A stretch of DNA of 64,000 nt from Streptomyces sp. RKAG293 (GCF_023701745.1 NZ_JAJOZB010000001.1:1054001-1118000); one strand, 5' to 3'. Positions 19,664 through 28,319 are shown, numbered from the stretch's first letter. Notes: generated from the sequence alone by a model not told the origin. Program-made: numbers and translations.

Positions 19664-20659
19664 ATGGCACCCACGATCGACATCGACGGCTACATCAAGG
19701 GCGTCCTCGACGGGTCGCGGCCGCACATCGCCCGTGCGATCACCCTCGTCGAGTCCACCCGCCCGGCCCACCGCGAGCTGGCCCAGCGGCTGCTGACCGA
19801 GCTGCTCCCGCACTCGGGAACGGCCCGCCGGGTCGGCATCAGCGGGGTGCCCGGCGTGGGCAAGTCCACGTTCATCGACGCACTCGGCACCCTGCTCACC
19901 GGTCTCGGCCACCGGGTCGCGGTCCTCGCCGTCGACCCGTCCTCGACCAGGACCGGCGGCTCCATCCTCGGCGACAAGACCCGGATGGAGCGGCTCGCGG
20001 TGGACCCGGCGGCCTTCGTGCGGCCCTCCCCCACCTCCGGCACGCTGGGCGGCGTGACCAGGGCCACCCGTGAGTCGATCATCGTCATGGAGGCGGCTGG
20101 CTACGACGTGGTGCTCGTCGAGACCGTCGGTGTCGGCCAGTCCGAGACCGCCGTGGCCAACATGGTCGACTCCTTCCTGCTGCTCACCCTGGCCCGCACC
20201 GGCGACCAGTTGCAGGGCATCAAGAAGGGTGTCCTGGAACTCGCCGACATCGTCGCCGTCAACAAGGCCGACGGTCCGCACGAGCGCGAGGCCGCCTCCG
20301 CCGCCCGCGAGCTGGCCGGCGCGCTGCGGCTGCTGCAGCCGCTGGACGCGGGGTGGACGCCGCCGGTGCTCACCTGCAGTGCACGCGAGAACAGCGGACT
20401 CGACACGGTCTGGGAGCGCCTCGAACAGCACCGGCGCGTCCTGCTGACCGACGGCCGGCTGGAGGCGAAGCGGCGCGATCAGCAGATCGAATGGACCTGG
20501 TCCATGGTCCGCGACCAGCTCCTCGCCCGGGTGCGCGAGCACCCCGACGTCCGTGGTCTCGCGCCCGTCGTGGAGCGGCAGGTCCGCGAAGGCACCCTCA
20601 CCGCGACGCTCGCCGCCGAACGCCTGCTCGCCGCCTTCCAGCCGCCGGACGCGGGCTGA
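19664..20659 (+). CDS. meaB: Methylmalonyl-CoA mutase-associated GTPase MeaB
   Basis: 331-residue G3E-family GTPase that protects and reloads methylmalonyl-CoA mutase with adenosylcobalamin. Walker [16 protein letters not shown] near residue 62, [34 protein letters not shown] (switch/Walker B) and the base-recognition VAVNKADG are present. It starts 4 bp after the mutB stop, completing a three-gene operon. Confidence 0.95.
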   Translation: MAPTIDIDGYIKGVLDGSRPHIARAITLVESTRPAHRELAQRLLTELLPHSGTARRVGISGVPGVGKSTFIDALGTLLTGLGHRVAVLAVDPSSTRTGGSILGDKTRMERLAVDPAAFVRPSPTSGTLGGVTRATRESIIVMEAAGYDVVLVETVGVGQSETAVANMVDSFLLLTLARTGDQLQGIKKGVLELADIVAVNKADGPHEREAASAARELAGALRLLQPLDAGWTPPVLTCSARENSGLDTVWERLEQHRRVLLTDGRLEAKRRDQQIEWTWSMVRDQLLARVREHPDVRGLAPVVERQVREGTLTATLAAERLLAAFQPPDAG

Positions 20660-20704
20660 CCCGTTCCGGCGGCGTCAGGCGTCCGGGCATCGGGCGGTCG
20701 GGGG

Positions 20705-21714
20705 TCAGGCGCAGCCGGCGGACCGGGACAGCTCGTCCTCGTCCACGTACAGCAGCGGCCGGTTGTTCCTGGCCAGCCACTGCCGGTACGTGGTCGCCGC
20801 GGCGGCCGCCTCCCGGTAGGCCGCCACCAGGTCGGCGTAGAGCGCGTCGACCTTGGCGGTTCCCACCTCACCGGCCGTGCCCTCGGGAAACGCCCGTGAG
20901 GCCATGAAGAGTTCGACCGCTATCGGGTCGCCGCGCAGCGGCCGGATGGCCATGCCGTGCCGCGGCTGCGAGGTCGGCTGACAGGGGGCGACCGCCTCAC
21001 CCGCGGCCACCATGTCGGCGGCGGTCAGATAGTCCCCGTACGCCACTCGCGGCGTGAACCCCGATGCGCGCAGGGCCCGTTGCACACCGTCCCACTCGCC
21101 GTCGACACTCGGGTCGACCATCCAGCGGTCGCCGGCGACGTCGGACAGCGGGACCACGCTCTGGCGCGCCGCCGGATGGTGCGCGTGCAGGGCGATGAAC
21201 TGCGGTTCCCGCGCGACGAGGATCCGCCGTTCGAGACCGTCCGGGATCCGTAACGGCGCGCCCTCGACCTCGTGGACGAAGGCGACGTCGAGCTGGTTCA
21301 GCGCGACCATCTGCAGCAGGGCGTTGGCCGACACGTCCACCCGGATCGTGGTGTCCGCGTCCGGCAGCCGTGCGTGCACCCTGCTGACCCACCCGGCCAT
21401 GGCGCGGCTCGCCGTGCCGCCGATCCGCAGATGCGGTCCGGCGGCCCTGACGACCGCCGCCTGAGTCTCGGCCACCAGCGTGTTCATCTCGGCGACGAGT
21501 GGCCGCGCCCGGCACAGGACCGTCCGCCCCAGCGGCGTCGGGCGGCTGCCCGTGCGCTCCCGGGAGAACAGCTGGCCCCGAGGGCGCTCTCGATCCTTCG
21601 GAGCTGCGTCGTCAAGGACGGCTGGGTCATCCCCAGCTGCCGCGCCGCTTTGCGCACACTGCCGGTATCGGCGATGGCGCACAGCACGCGAAGGTGCCTC
21701 ACCTCGAGCTCCAT
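20705..21714 (-). pseudogene. LysR-family regulator divergent from snapalysin, broken by a frameshift
   Basis: Two adjoining minus-strand frames make one LysR protein. The first (ATG at 21714) encodes the winged helix-turn-helix [46 protein letters not shown]. The second resumes with [21 protein letters not shown] and continues through the inducer-binding domain to 20705. The switch falls at a run of four C (21576-21579); one extra base there would restore a normal LysR of about 335 residues. Known snpA/mprA genes in Streptomyces have exactly such a divergent LysR activator (SnpR/MprR), so this is probably its orthologue. A sequencing error in the homopolymer is possible. Confidence 0.85.
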
Positions 21715-21805
21715 GAGCGGAGGATATGGCGGGATCCGCACGTCGCACCAGGGTCCCGAACCGCAGCAATACCCGTCTTTCGCGTACGAGTTGGCCACCC
21801 GTTAT

Positions 21806-21819
21806 CGGGGATGTCCCCG
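21806..21819. promoter_or_regulatory. Inverted repeat in the LysR-snapalysin intergenic region
   Basis: CGGGGA-TG-TCCCCG, perfect 6-bp arms, lies midway between the divergent LysR and snapalysin starts (about 95 bp and 155 bp away). LysR activators normally bind such dyads in the shared promoter. Confidence 0.5.
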
Positions 21820-21972
21820 GCCTATCGGCCCCTGGCATCATCCCCGGCGGCGCGCTTCTCCCGCACACTCACCGGCAACAGCAGTTCATCCCCCAGCCCC
21901 GGTCGCCGTTCCCCCCGATTCAGCTGTACCCGACAGCGACCGACGGCTTCTCGGAGGAGAAGGAGACCCCCC

Positions 21973-22623
21973 ATGCGATACCCCAAGGTGCTGCTCACGG
22001 CAGCGCTGGGCATCGGCCTCGCTGCGAGTCTGGGCACCGTGCCCGCCATCGCCGCCGCCCCCCAGGCGGACCGGTCCGCGGCCCAGGCCTCGGCGTCCTA
22101 CGCCGGGTCCAACGAGAACGCGGCCGCCAACAAGGCGTTCTTCGACGCCGTCCAGCGGTCGGTCGCGGCCAAGCGCGCGGCCAACCCCGGCCTGCAGACC
22201 GTCACTCTCATCTACAGCACCGGAAACGCGCCGTCGTTCAGGTCCCAGATATCGCGCAGCGCGCAGATCTGGAACTCCGCGGAGAAGAACGTGAAGCTCC
22301 AGGAAGGCAGCAACGCGGACTTCGCGTACTACGAGGGCAACTCCAGCCAGGGCTCGTACGCCAGCACCGACGGTCACGGGAACGGCTACATCTTCCTGGA
22401 CTACCGGCAGAACCAGCAGTACGACTCGATCCGTGTCGTCGCCCATGAGACCGGGCACGTGCTCGGTCTCCCGGACCACTACTCGGGTCCGTGCAGCGAG
22501 CTGATGTCGGGCGGCGGCCCCGGCACCTCCTGCCGCAACGAGGTTCCGAACGCAACGGAACGCGCTCGGGTGGACCGGCTCTGGGTGAACGGCCTGGCGG
22601 CCGGGATCGTGGCGCGCGGCTAG
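21973..22623 (+). CDS. snpA: Snapalysin-type secreted small neutral metalloprotease (M7)
   Basis: 216 residues. The signal peptide [21 protein letters not shown] ends near AIAAAPQ; a short propeptide follows and the mature domain starts near the [12 protein letters not shown] strand. The zinc site [12 protein letters not shown] near residue 157 is the metzincin-like HExxHxxGxxD of the M7 family, in which Asp replaces the third His. Two Cys (GPCSELM, TSCRN) can form the conserved disulphide. AGGAG precedes the ATG. It degrades extracellular protein; it is probably controlled by the divergent LysR, here frameshifted. Confidence 0.95.
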   Translation: MRYPKVLLTAALGIGLAASLGTVPAIAAAPQADRSAAQASASYAGSNENAAANKAFFDAVQRSVAAKRAANPGLQTVTLIYSTGNAPSFRSQISRSAQIWNSAEKNVKLQEGSNADFAYYEGNSSQGSYASTDGHGNGYIFLDYRQNQQYDSIRVVAHETGHVLGLPDHYSGPCSELMSGGGPGTSCRNEVPNATERARVDRLWVNGLAAGIVARG

Positions 22624-22657
22624 ACCGCGTCCCTGATCCGTTCCGTCTGATGGCCCG

Positions 22658-22687
22658 AGGTCCCCGCACCGCACGGTGCGGGGACCT
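22658..22687. terminator. Strong hairpin terminator between snpA and the convergent membrane gene
   Basis: Perfect 14-bp inverted repeat AGGTCCCCGCACCG / CGGTGCGGGGACCT with a 2-nt loop, 35 bp after the snpA stop. It is symmetric and so could serve both convergent genes. Confidence 0.85.
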
Positions 22688-22708
22688 TCCGGCGCCCGGC
22701 GCCCCGGG

Positions 22709-23326
22709 TCACGGCCCGGCGGGGCGGCGGTGCACCCAGGCGAGGACGAGGAGGGAGGCGACAGCGGCGAAGGCGCACCAGGTGGAGATGAACTCCAGCC
22801 GCCACACCACCGCGCAGACCAGCGCGCCGGCCGCGACGAGTCCGCCGAGCAGCCGCAGCAACCGGTCGCCGCTGAGCAGCAGCGAACCGATGGTCGCGAC
22901 GAGATAGCCCGCGATGATCAGCGACGACTGCGGCAGGTCGAGACCGTAGCCGACGGTGTGGCCGCGGACGTCGGCGGTCACGGTCCGGGTGGTGAGGAAG
23001 TAGGCGAGCGTCACGGCGGTGACGAGCCCCACGAGGGCCGGGATCATCAGCAGCCGCCGCGCGCTCCTGGGCGCGGCGAGCAGCACCCCGAACGGCACCC
23101 AGACCGGCAGCAGCGGCAGGGCGATGACGGCCCAGGCCGTGGTGGCCGGTCCCGCGCCGCCGTCGGAGCGCCAGACGACGGACTCGACGATCTGGTGGGC
23201 GCCGAGGATCAGCGGCAGCGCCGCGATCGGCAGATCGCGGGCCCGCCGCACCCGCGCCACGCAGACCACCCCGACCGCGGCGATGCCGGTACCCGCCACG
23301 AGGTCGGCTGTCGCGGTCCAGCACAT
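22709..23326 (-). CDS. Integral membrane protein (DUF6629-like)
   Basis: 205 residues with about six to seven hydrophobic helices. It begins MCWTATADLVAGTGIAAVGVV and continues LPIAALPLILGAHQIVESVVW, then alternating membrane segments ending WVHRRPAGP. The opening resembles the actinobacterial DUF6629 family, from memory. ATG at 23326 is chosen because the preceding open frame overlaps the next gene and shows no homology. Function unknown. Confidence 0.82.
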   Translation of the reverse strand: MCWTATADLVAGTGIAAVGVVCVARVRRARDLPIAALPLILGAHQIVESVVWRSDGGAGPATTAWAVIALPLLPVWVPFGVLLAAPRSARRLLMIPALVGLVTAVTLAYFLTTRTVTADVRGHTVGYGLDLPQSSLIIAGYLVATIGSLLLSGDRLLRLLGGLVAAGALVCAVVWRLEFISTWCAFAAVASLLVLAWVHRRPAGP

Positions 23327-23406
23327 GAGGTCACCCGGGGATCGGAGCGGACGGTGGATCGAGGTACAACGATCTCCACCGTACGACCCCCGCGGCCGCG
23401 CAGTGG

Positions 23407-24081
23407 TCAGGCGCCGCCCAGCCGGTTGATGTCCTTGCTGTACAGAACGTGTTCGCCGGCGCCCTGGAGGGCGACCACGGCGAGCATGGCCCGTCCCAGG
23501 TGCTCGGTCGTCGTGGTGTGTCCCGGTGCCAGCCTGCGCAGGACCGGGTAGAGCCAGGACGTCAGGCTGTACGCCAGCCGGTACCAGCGGGTCCTGGACT
23601 TCTCCCCGTTCCGGGGCTGGATCCAGGCGGGGCGGAACATGTACGCGTGGAAGTCCAGGGCGAGCAGTTCGTTCTCGGTCCTGCCCTTCACCCGGGCCCA
23701 CGCCGAACGGCCCCGCTCGGTGCTGTCGGTGCCCTCTCCCGAAACGTAGGTGAAGGTCAGGGACGGGTTGTGCGCGGCGAGCGGGGTCGCGGCGGCGAGG
23801 GTGTAGTCGTGCGTGATCCGCAGGTACTCCTCCTGGCTGCGGCCGCCCGAGGAGACGCCCAGGCAGAAGAAGCACGCGTCGAGGCCGGTGAACTCGTCCT
23901 CGATCGCGGAGAAGTCGGTGAAGTCCTGGTGGATCACCTCGCGGACCTTCGGGTGGCTCCGGCCGAGCGGCGCGCGGCCCACCACCAGGACGCTCTCGAC
24001 CCGGTCGTCGAGCACGCACTCGCGCAGGACCCCCTGGCCGACCATGCCGGATGCGCCGAAGATGACTACGTTCACGTGCAT
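23407..24081 (-). CDS. NAD(P)-binding Rossmann protein (HTATIP2/atypical SDR-like epimerase)
   Basis: 224 residues. The dinucleotide fold opens with VVIFGASGMVGQGVLRECV (GxxGxxG), then SVLVVGR, HQDFTDFS, ACFFCLGVSSGG and the active-site region FTYVSGEGTDST...KGRTENELL, where the usual Tyr-x3-Lys is replaced by a Lys-only context. The pattern fits small epimerase/oxidoreductases related to HTATIP2 and YwnB. ATG at 24081 begins the Rossmann strand at residue 3. It lies 65 bp after the CHAT remnant on the same strand; there may be read-through. Confidence 0.85.
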   Translation of the reverse strand: MHVNVVIFGASGMVGQGVLRECVLDDRVESVLVVGRAPLGRSHPKVREVIHQDFTDFSAIEDEFTGLDACFFCLGVSSGGRSQEEYLRITHDYTLAAATPLAAHNPSLTFTYVSGEGTDSTERGRSAWARVKGRTENELLALDFHAYMFRPAWIQPRNGEKSRTRWYRLAYSLTSWLYPVLRRLAPGHTTTTEHLGRAMLAVVALQGAGEHVLYSKDINRLGGA

Positions 24082-24145
24082 GTCCCCAGACCGTCGGTGT
24101 CCGCGCAGATTACCCCGGGCCCGGTCTCCCGTTGAGGAGGCGCCT

Positions 24146-24760
24146 TCACGGGCCCACGTGCACATGGGCCGCCCAGAGCGACGGGATGTGCGGATAGCGG
24201 CTCCGCATCACCACCAGCGCGTGGTGCAGGGCGCGGGCGGAACGGTCCGGGTCGAAGCCTTCGGCGCCGGAGAGCAGCCCTTGGTAGAACGGCTCCGTGA
24301 CGTCGGCGTAGACGCGGTCCCACACCTCCCAGAGGGTGCCGATGACATGGCGGTACCCGGCCAGATGCAGGGTCGAGGCCAGGCTGACGGCCTCCCATCT
24401 CCGTTCCCTGCCGCGGTCGGCGTCACCCAGCAGGTCCTGGGCCGGAGACGCGGTGCGGCAGCCGGACAGCACGACGAGTTGCGGGTCGTCCGGCCGGGAC
24501 CGCCAGAGCGTCTCGGTGGTGAGCCGGCCGTCGGCGAGTTCCGGTCCGCCGTCCAGGGGAGCTCCCGGAGTCATGACACGGTGGGCAGCCACCACAGCCC
24601 GCTCACGGATGGCGGCCAATGTCTCGCCGGGGCCGGACGAATGGGCCAGCAGCGCCACCCGGCCGTGTTCCATGAGCACCGCGGCCTGCTCCGGTTCGCC
24701 CGCGGCCAGGGCGCAGGCCACCGCGTCGCCGACCAGTTGCTCGAGGCTGCCCGACTCCAC
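24146..24760 (-). pseudogene. CHAT-domain (caspase-like) protein remnant lacking the catalytic His region
   Basis: 204 codons. The N-terminal 50 resemble the last helix before a CHAT domain (AVACALAAGEPEQAAVLMEHGRVALLAH, then LAAIRERA). The sequence then jumps straight to the second half of CHAT: DGRLTTETL, LVVLSGCRTA with the catalytic-type Cys, ASTLHLAGYRHVIGTLWEVWD and a terminal PSLWAAHVHVGP. About 150 residues usually in between, including the HFACHG histidine, are absent. GTG at 24760 has GGAGG only two bases away, a poor start. It sits 73 bp after the TPR protein. Most likely an internally deleted gene; a non-catalytic protein is possible. Confidence 0.7.
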
Positions 24761-24833
24761 GCCCTCCGACCAGACCGCGGGCGCGCGTCCGCCATACCGG
24801 GTGATTCCCGCACCGGTCGGAGCGCGCGCCCCC

Positions 24834-26957
24834 TCAGCCCGCGACCGCGACCGCCAGGGCGGCCTGGCATTCGGCGAGTTGGCACTCGACGGCGTCGCGG
24901 TCGGCGCCCGGCAGGTCGAGTGCGTGCCGGTAGTCCGCGATGGCGGCCCGCCAGCTGCCGGCCGCCTGGTGGGCGAAGCCGCGGTTGTAGAGGAGGTCGG
25001 CGTCGTCGCCGGTCACCTCCAGGGCGCGGGTCAGGTCCGCGACGGCGGCGGCGTGGTCGCCGGCCTCGTAGTGCAGGACGGCACGGTTGGCGAGCGCCGC
25101 CGAGCGCAGCGGGTCGGCGGCGAGTGCCTCGTCGAAGGCGCGCAGGGCTTCGTCGGCGTCGTCCTGTTCCATGGCGATCAGGCCCCGCGTGCACAGCAGG
25201 TCCGGTTCGCCCGGGTGCAGTTCGAGGCCCTGCGCGAGCTGGGCGGAGGCGAGTTCGGTGTCGCCCTCGTCGATGAGCAGGGAGACGAGGTTGACCCGGG
25301 CGGCGAGGTAGTCGGGTTCGAGCTCCAGCACGTACCGCAGATCGCCGATCGCGCCGTCGGTGTCCCCGGCGGCCGCGCGGGCGTCGGCCCGGTTGTAGTA
25401 CAGCTCGTGGATGGGCGGGGTGAGGGTGGCCGCCTTGTCGTAGTCGGCGAGCGCGGCTGCCAGGTCGCCCCGCTTGTACTGCAGTGCGGCACGGTCGCAG
25501 TAGTACTCGGGGTAGTACGGGTCGAGCGCGAGGACGCCGTTGAAGTCCTCCAGCGCCTCGTCCAGCCGGCCGAGGGCCACGTTCACCTGGGCCCGGTTGT
25601 GCAGCAGCACGGAGCGGTGCAGCGACTGCTTGCCCGGCTCCAGCTCGCGGTCCAGCCGGGCCAGTCCCTCGGTGACCAGCCGCAGGGCGGTCTCGGGGTG
25701 GCCGCGGCGCAGTTCGACCAGGGCCAGTCCGTTCTCGTGGAAGACGGTGTGGAAGGCGCGGTCGGCCGGGTCGGGCAGCTGCTTGGCGATGGCGATGGAG
25801 TTGTTGACGTACTGCTTCGCCAGCTCCGAGTCCTGGCGCTCCGCGGGGTGGATCCGGGTGTACAGCATGGACAGGGCGTAGCTGGAGACCATGTGCACCA
25901 CCGGGTCGGTGTACCGGCCGCGCAGCTCGCGGTAGATCACCTCCGCCTCCTCGGTACGTCCCAGCGCGCCCAGCGCCTGGGCCGTCTTGCCGCCGGCCAC
26001 GCAGTACAGCCGCTCCTGTGCCACCGGATCGAAGCTGTCGCGTCCTTGGCCGCCGAGCTCGATGGCCGCGTCGTAGTAGCCCATCCGCAGGCAGTAGTCG
26101 GCGGCGGTCAGCAGGTCGCGGCACTCGTCGTCGGTCCGGCCGCCCGCGTGCGCCCGGTGGTAGGCGATGGCGCCGAGCCGCAGGCTCCAGTCGTCCTCCT
26201 CCTCCAGTTCGACGGCGCGGACGCGGTGCAGTCCGGAGCGCAGCCGCGGATCGGCGTTCCGGTAGGCGGCCGCCTCCGCGGGGATGTCGCTGGTGCCGTC
26301 GGAGGTGATGTACGCCTGGAGGAGTTCGTTCGGCACCCGGGTGTCGGGTGCCGTGGGCGCAGCCGGCAGCTCGGTGCGCCGCGTATGGCGGTCCAGGGCC
26401 TGCGCCAGCCCGTCGGGAAGGTCCGGGGAGGCGCTGGTGCCGATCGCGATCGTGAGGACCTCGGTCCTGGCGCGGCGCAGCAGGACCGTGATCAGTTCCT
26501 GGTCGGTCGGGTCGGCGGCGTGCAGGTTGTCGAACAGGACCAGTTGCGGCCGGCCGGCCGTCGAACCGGCCTCCTGGGCCCACGCGTTGAGGAATTCGGT
26601 GAGTCCATGGGCGATTCTGCGGGTGCGCAGCGGCGAGTAGTACCGGGTCCGCTCGGTCGGCGACGCGAGGGAGGTCAGCGTCTGCGGTGGCGCGTCGACG
26701 AGGTCCTTGAGCTCGGGCGCGACCGACAGGATCTCGATGGCGTGCCGGGCGACCAGCGCGGGCCTGGTCCGCAGCACTTCGGGCACGATGGCGCGCAGCA
26801 GGCTGCCCGCGGCGGTGTACGGTCCGCGCAGCCGCCGGTGGCAGTCGACGGTGGTCAGGTGCCCGGCGGCAGCGAGTGCTCCGGCGGTCGCGGCCCGCAC
26901 CGTACGGTCGGGTCCGCTGAGCCAGCTGTGACGGGGCGTCTGGCGGTTGCTGCTCAT
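24834..26957 (-). CDS. ATPase-like/TPR protein of the peptide-protease cassette
   Basis: 707 residues. Residues 1-200 resemble an AAA/STAND ATPase: SWLSGPDRTVRAATAGAL where the P-loop should be (no GKS/T), VDCHRRLRGPYTAAGSLLRAI, ILSVAPEL, and a Walker B-like LVLFDNLHAADPTDQELI near residue 137. From about 330 to the end are TPR repeats (e.g. LHNRAQVNVALGRLDEALEDFNGVLALDP, YNRADARAAAGDTDGAIGDLRYVLELEP). The start overlaps the stop of the M50-like gene (ATGA), so the two are translationally coupled. TPR tracts bind peptides or proteins, which suits a receptor or scaffold for the adjacent 27-residue peptide; this role is inference. Confidence 0.82.
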   Translation of the reverse strand: MSSNRQTPRHSWLSGPDRTVRAATAGALAAAGHLTTVDCHRRLRGPYTAAGSLLRAIVPEVLRTRPALVARHAIEILSVAPELKDLVDAPPQTLTSLASPTERTRYYSPLRTRRIAHGLTEFLNAWAQEAGSTAGRPQLVLFDNLHAADPTDQELITVLLRRARTEVLTIAIGTSASPDLPDGLAQALDRHTRRTELPAAPTAPDTRVPNELLQAYITSDGTSDIPAEAAAYRNADPRLRSGLHRVRAVELEEEDDWSLRLGAIAYHRAHAGGRTDDECRDLLTAADYCLRMGYYDAAIELGGQGRDSFDPVAQERLYCVAGGKTAQALGALGRTEEAEVIYRELRGRYTDPVVHMVSSYALSMLYTRIHPAERQDSELAKQYVNNSIAIAKQLPDPADRAFHTVFHENGLALVELRRGHPETALRLVTEGLARLDRELEPGKQSLHRSVLLHNRAQVNVALGRLDEALEDFNGVLALDPYYPEYYCDRAALQYKRGDLAAALADYDKAATLTPPIHELYYNRADARAAAGDTDGAIGDLRYVLELEPDYLAARVNLVSLLIDEGDTELASAQLAQGLELHPGEPDLLCTRGLIAMEQDDADEALRAFDEALAADPLRSAALANRAVLHYEAGDHAAAVADLTRALEVTGDDADLLYNRGFAHQAAGSWRAAIADYRHALDLPGADRDAVECQLAECQAALAVAVAG

Positions 26958-28132
26958 GTGGTGCGTTCCTCTCTGCGGGCGCTCTTCCTGGCCGGCAGGA
27001 GGAACGGCAAGGCGAATTGCGCGAGGATCACGGTGACGGAGCCGATGGAGTCCCAGAAGTACAGGCCGGTGCCGCTGTCGCCGGTCAGCCCGGCGGCCAC
27101 TCGGGTCACGAACTCCACCAGCGCCGGGATGATGGCGAGGGCCGCCCAGCCGAACAGCAGGATGACGCCGCCGATCATCGCGGGGGCGTACCAGCGCGCG
27201 ACCGCGGCGTCGCGCGGCGACCACGGCCCGGCGTCGGCGGGCCTGGGGCGCACGCCGGGCACCCACCGCCACTGCCGGCGCAGCCGGGCGGTCGCCGCTT
27301 CGTGCAGGTCCGTGCAGCCCAGCACCGTCGTCACCATGTAGTACAGGTCGGTGCGCAGGAAGAAGAAGAACTGCCAGGCGATCCTGAACAGCGTGGGGAA
27401 GGCGAACGCGAGGGCGACGCGGCCCGGCCAGGACAGCCCGCCGTCGGCCGCGTCGGCGGCGGCGCCCACCGTCAGGGCCGAGAAGAGCAGGACGTCGGCG
27501 AGGACCCCGGCGGTGAAGGGCAGATAGCGGCGCCGGCTCGGTACGCCGAGCAGGCCGTCGAGATGCGTCTCCAGGACGAGGAAGTACATCCGCCGGCCCA
27601 CGGTCATCCTGGATCCGACGCCGAGCCTGCGGGCGGCCAGCACATGGAACATCTCGTGCCACAGCAGACCCGGTATCTGGCCGAGCAGCAGCACGAGTTG
27701 GGTGAGGAGCAGGGAGTCCGCCAGGAAGATCGCGTGGGGGTGCGGGCGCGCCTGCGGTTCGCGGACCATCGCGACGATGCCGGCGGCGGTCAGCACGGCG
27801 AAGACGATCCAGGCCGGGGGTGAGAACAGCCAGCGCCCCAGCCGCTGGTGGCGCACCGTACCCAGGCGTGCGGTGTCCTCGCCCTCCGAGCGGACGAATC
27901 CGCAGTCGTCGAGGGTGCTGAGGAAGTCCGTGATGTCGACCGGCTCGCCGTAGGTCTCCTGGTACCAGCGGGCGGCGGCGGTGGTCTCCATGCCGTCCAT
28001 GAGGCGTCGCAGCAGTTCGGCGCCGTCCGCCGGGAACGTCACGTAGGACTCGATGTCCGGGCGCCCCACAGTGACCTCGTCGCGTTCGGTCACGAAGGTG
28101 AGCTCATGGAATTCCGGATGCGGTGCTGTCAT
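26954..28132 (-). CDS. Membrane HExxH metalloprotease (M50-like) with N-terminal PqqD-like domain
   Basis: 392 residues. Residues about 10-90 look like a PqqD/RRE-type winged domain (VTVGRPDIESYVTFPADGAELLRRLMDGM, then FLSTLDDCGFV). At least seven hydrophobic segments follow. The second contains LLWHEMFHVLAARRLGVG, an HExxH zinc motif near residue 159 in the site-2-protease/YydH-like arrangement. FFFFLRTDLYYMVTTVLG further on fits the third-ligand Asp region. ATG at 28132 has AGGAGA upstream; an extension to 28192 lacks support. It lies 74 bp after the peptide gene and overlaps the TPR gene by 4 nt. The PqqD-like domain normally recognises RiPP leader peptides, so this enzyme probably cleaves the 27-mer. 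Confidence 0.85.
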   Translation of the reverse strand: MTAPHPEFHELTFVTERDEVTVGRPDIESYVTFPADGAELLRRLMDGMETTAAARWYQETYGEPVDITDFLSTLDDCGFVRSEGEDTARLGTVRHQRLGRWLFSPPAWIVFAVLTAAGIVAMVREPQARPHPHAIFLADSLLLTQLVLLLGQIPGLLWHEMFHVLAARRLGVGSRMTVGRRMYFLVLETHLDGLLGVPSRRRYLPFTAGVLADVLLFSALTVGAAADAADGGLSWPGRVALAFAFPTLFRIAWQFFFFLRTDLYYMVTTVLGCTDLHEAATARLRRQWRWVPGVRPRPADAGPWSPRDAAVARWYAPAMIGGVILLFGWAALAIIPALVEFVTRVAAGLTGDSGTGLYFWDSIGSVTVILAQFALPFLLPARKSARREERTT

Positions 28133-28206
28133 CACGCGTCTCCTGCAACGGCCTGAGCCCGCGCACGGGAGGGCTTCCCGCACACGGGCCAACAGCGGAA
28201 CTCAGA

Positions 28207-28290
28207 TCAGCACCAGGGCCAGGTCCCGTACTGGGACGAAGCCGAGGTCAGCTTGACCGGGCCGTTCTTGCGCACAGTGATCTTCTTCAT
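28207..28290 (-). CDS. 27-aa precursor peptide, candidate RiPP or secreted signal
   Basis: A 28-codon gene with a superb ribosome binding site: GAGGAGGTGATGTC directly before the ATG. The product starts MKKITVRKNGPVKLTS, a basic, leader-like segment with five Lys/Arg, and ends YGTWPWC: two Trp, one Tyr, one Gly-Thr and a terminal Cys. Possible cleavage lies around SASSQ. It is first in a same-strand unit with the PqqD-like M50 protease and the TPR protein. No radical SAM enzyme, YcaO, lanthionine synthetase, exporter or P450 is adjacent, so any modification must be made by the protease itself or elsewhere. Known RiPP families were not recognised. Confidence 0.75.
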   Translation of the reverse strand: MKKITVRKNGPVKLTSASSQYGTWPWC

Positions 28291-28292
28291 GA

Positions 28293-28319
28293 CATCACCT
28301 CCTCAGGCGGAAGGTGATG
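28293..28319 (-). promoter_or_regulatory. Inverted repeat sequestering the Shine-Dalgarno of the precursor gene
   Basis: CATCACCT and AGGTGATG form a perfect 8-bp inverted repeat with an 11-nt loop; a G-U and a C-G pair extend the stem inward. The right arm (as read on the minus strand) contains the AGGAGGTGATG ribosome binding site, so folding would hide it. This suggests translational control of the peptide. Confidence 0.6.

Noticed and set aside
24336..27341. 1001-codon plus-strand frame opposite the TPR and M50-like genes
   Set aside because: Antisense shadow of two convincing genes; composition is typical of a wrong frame.
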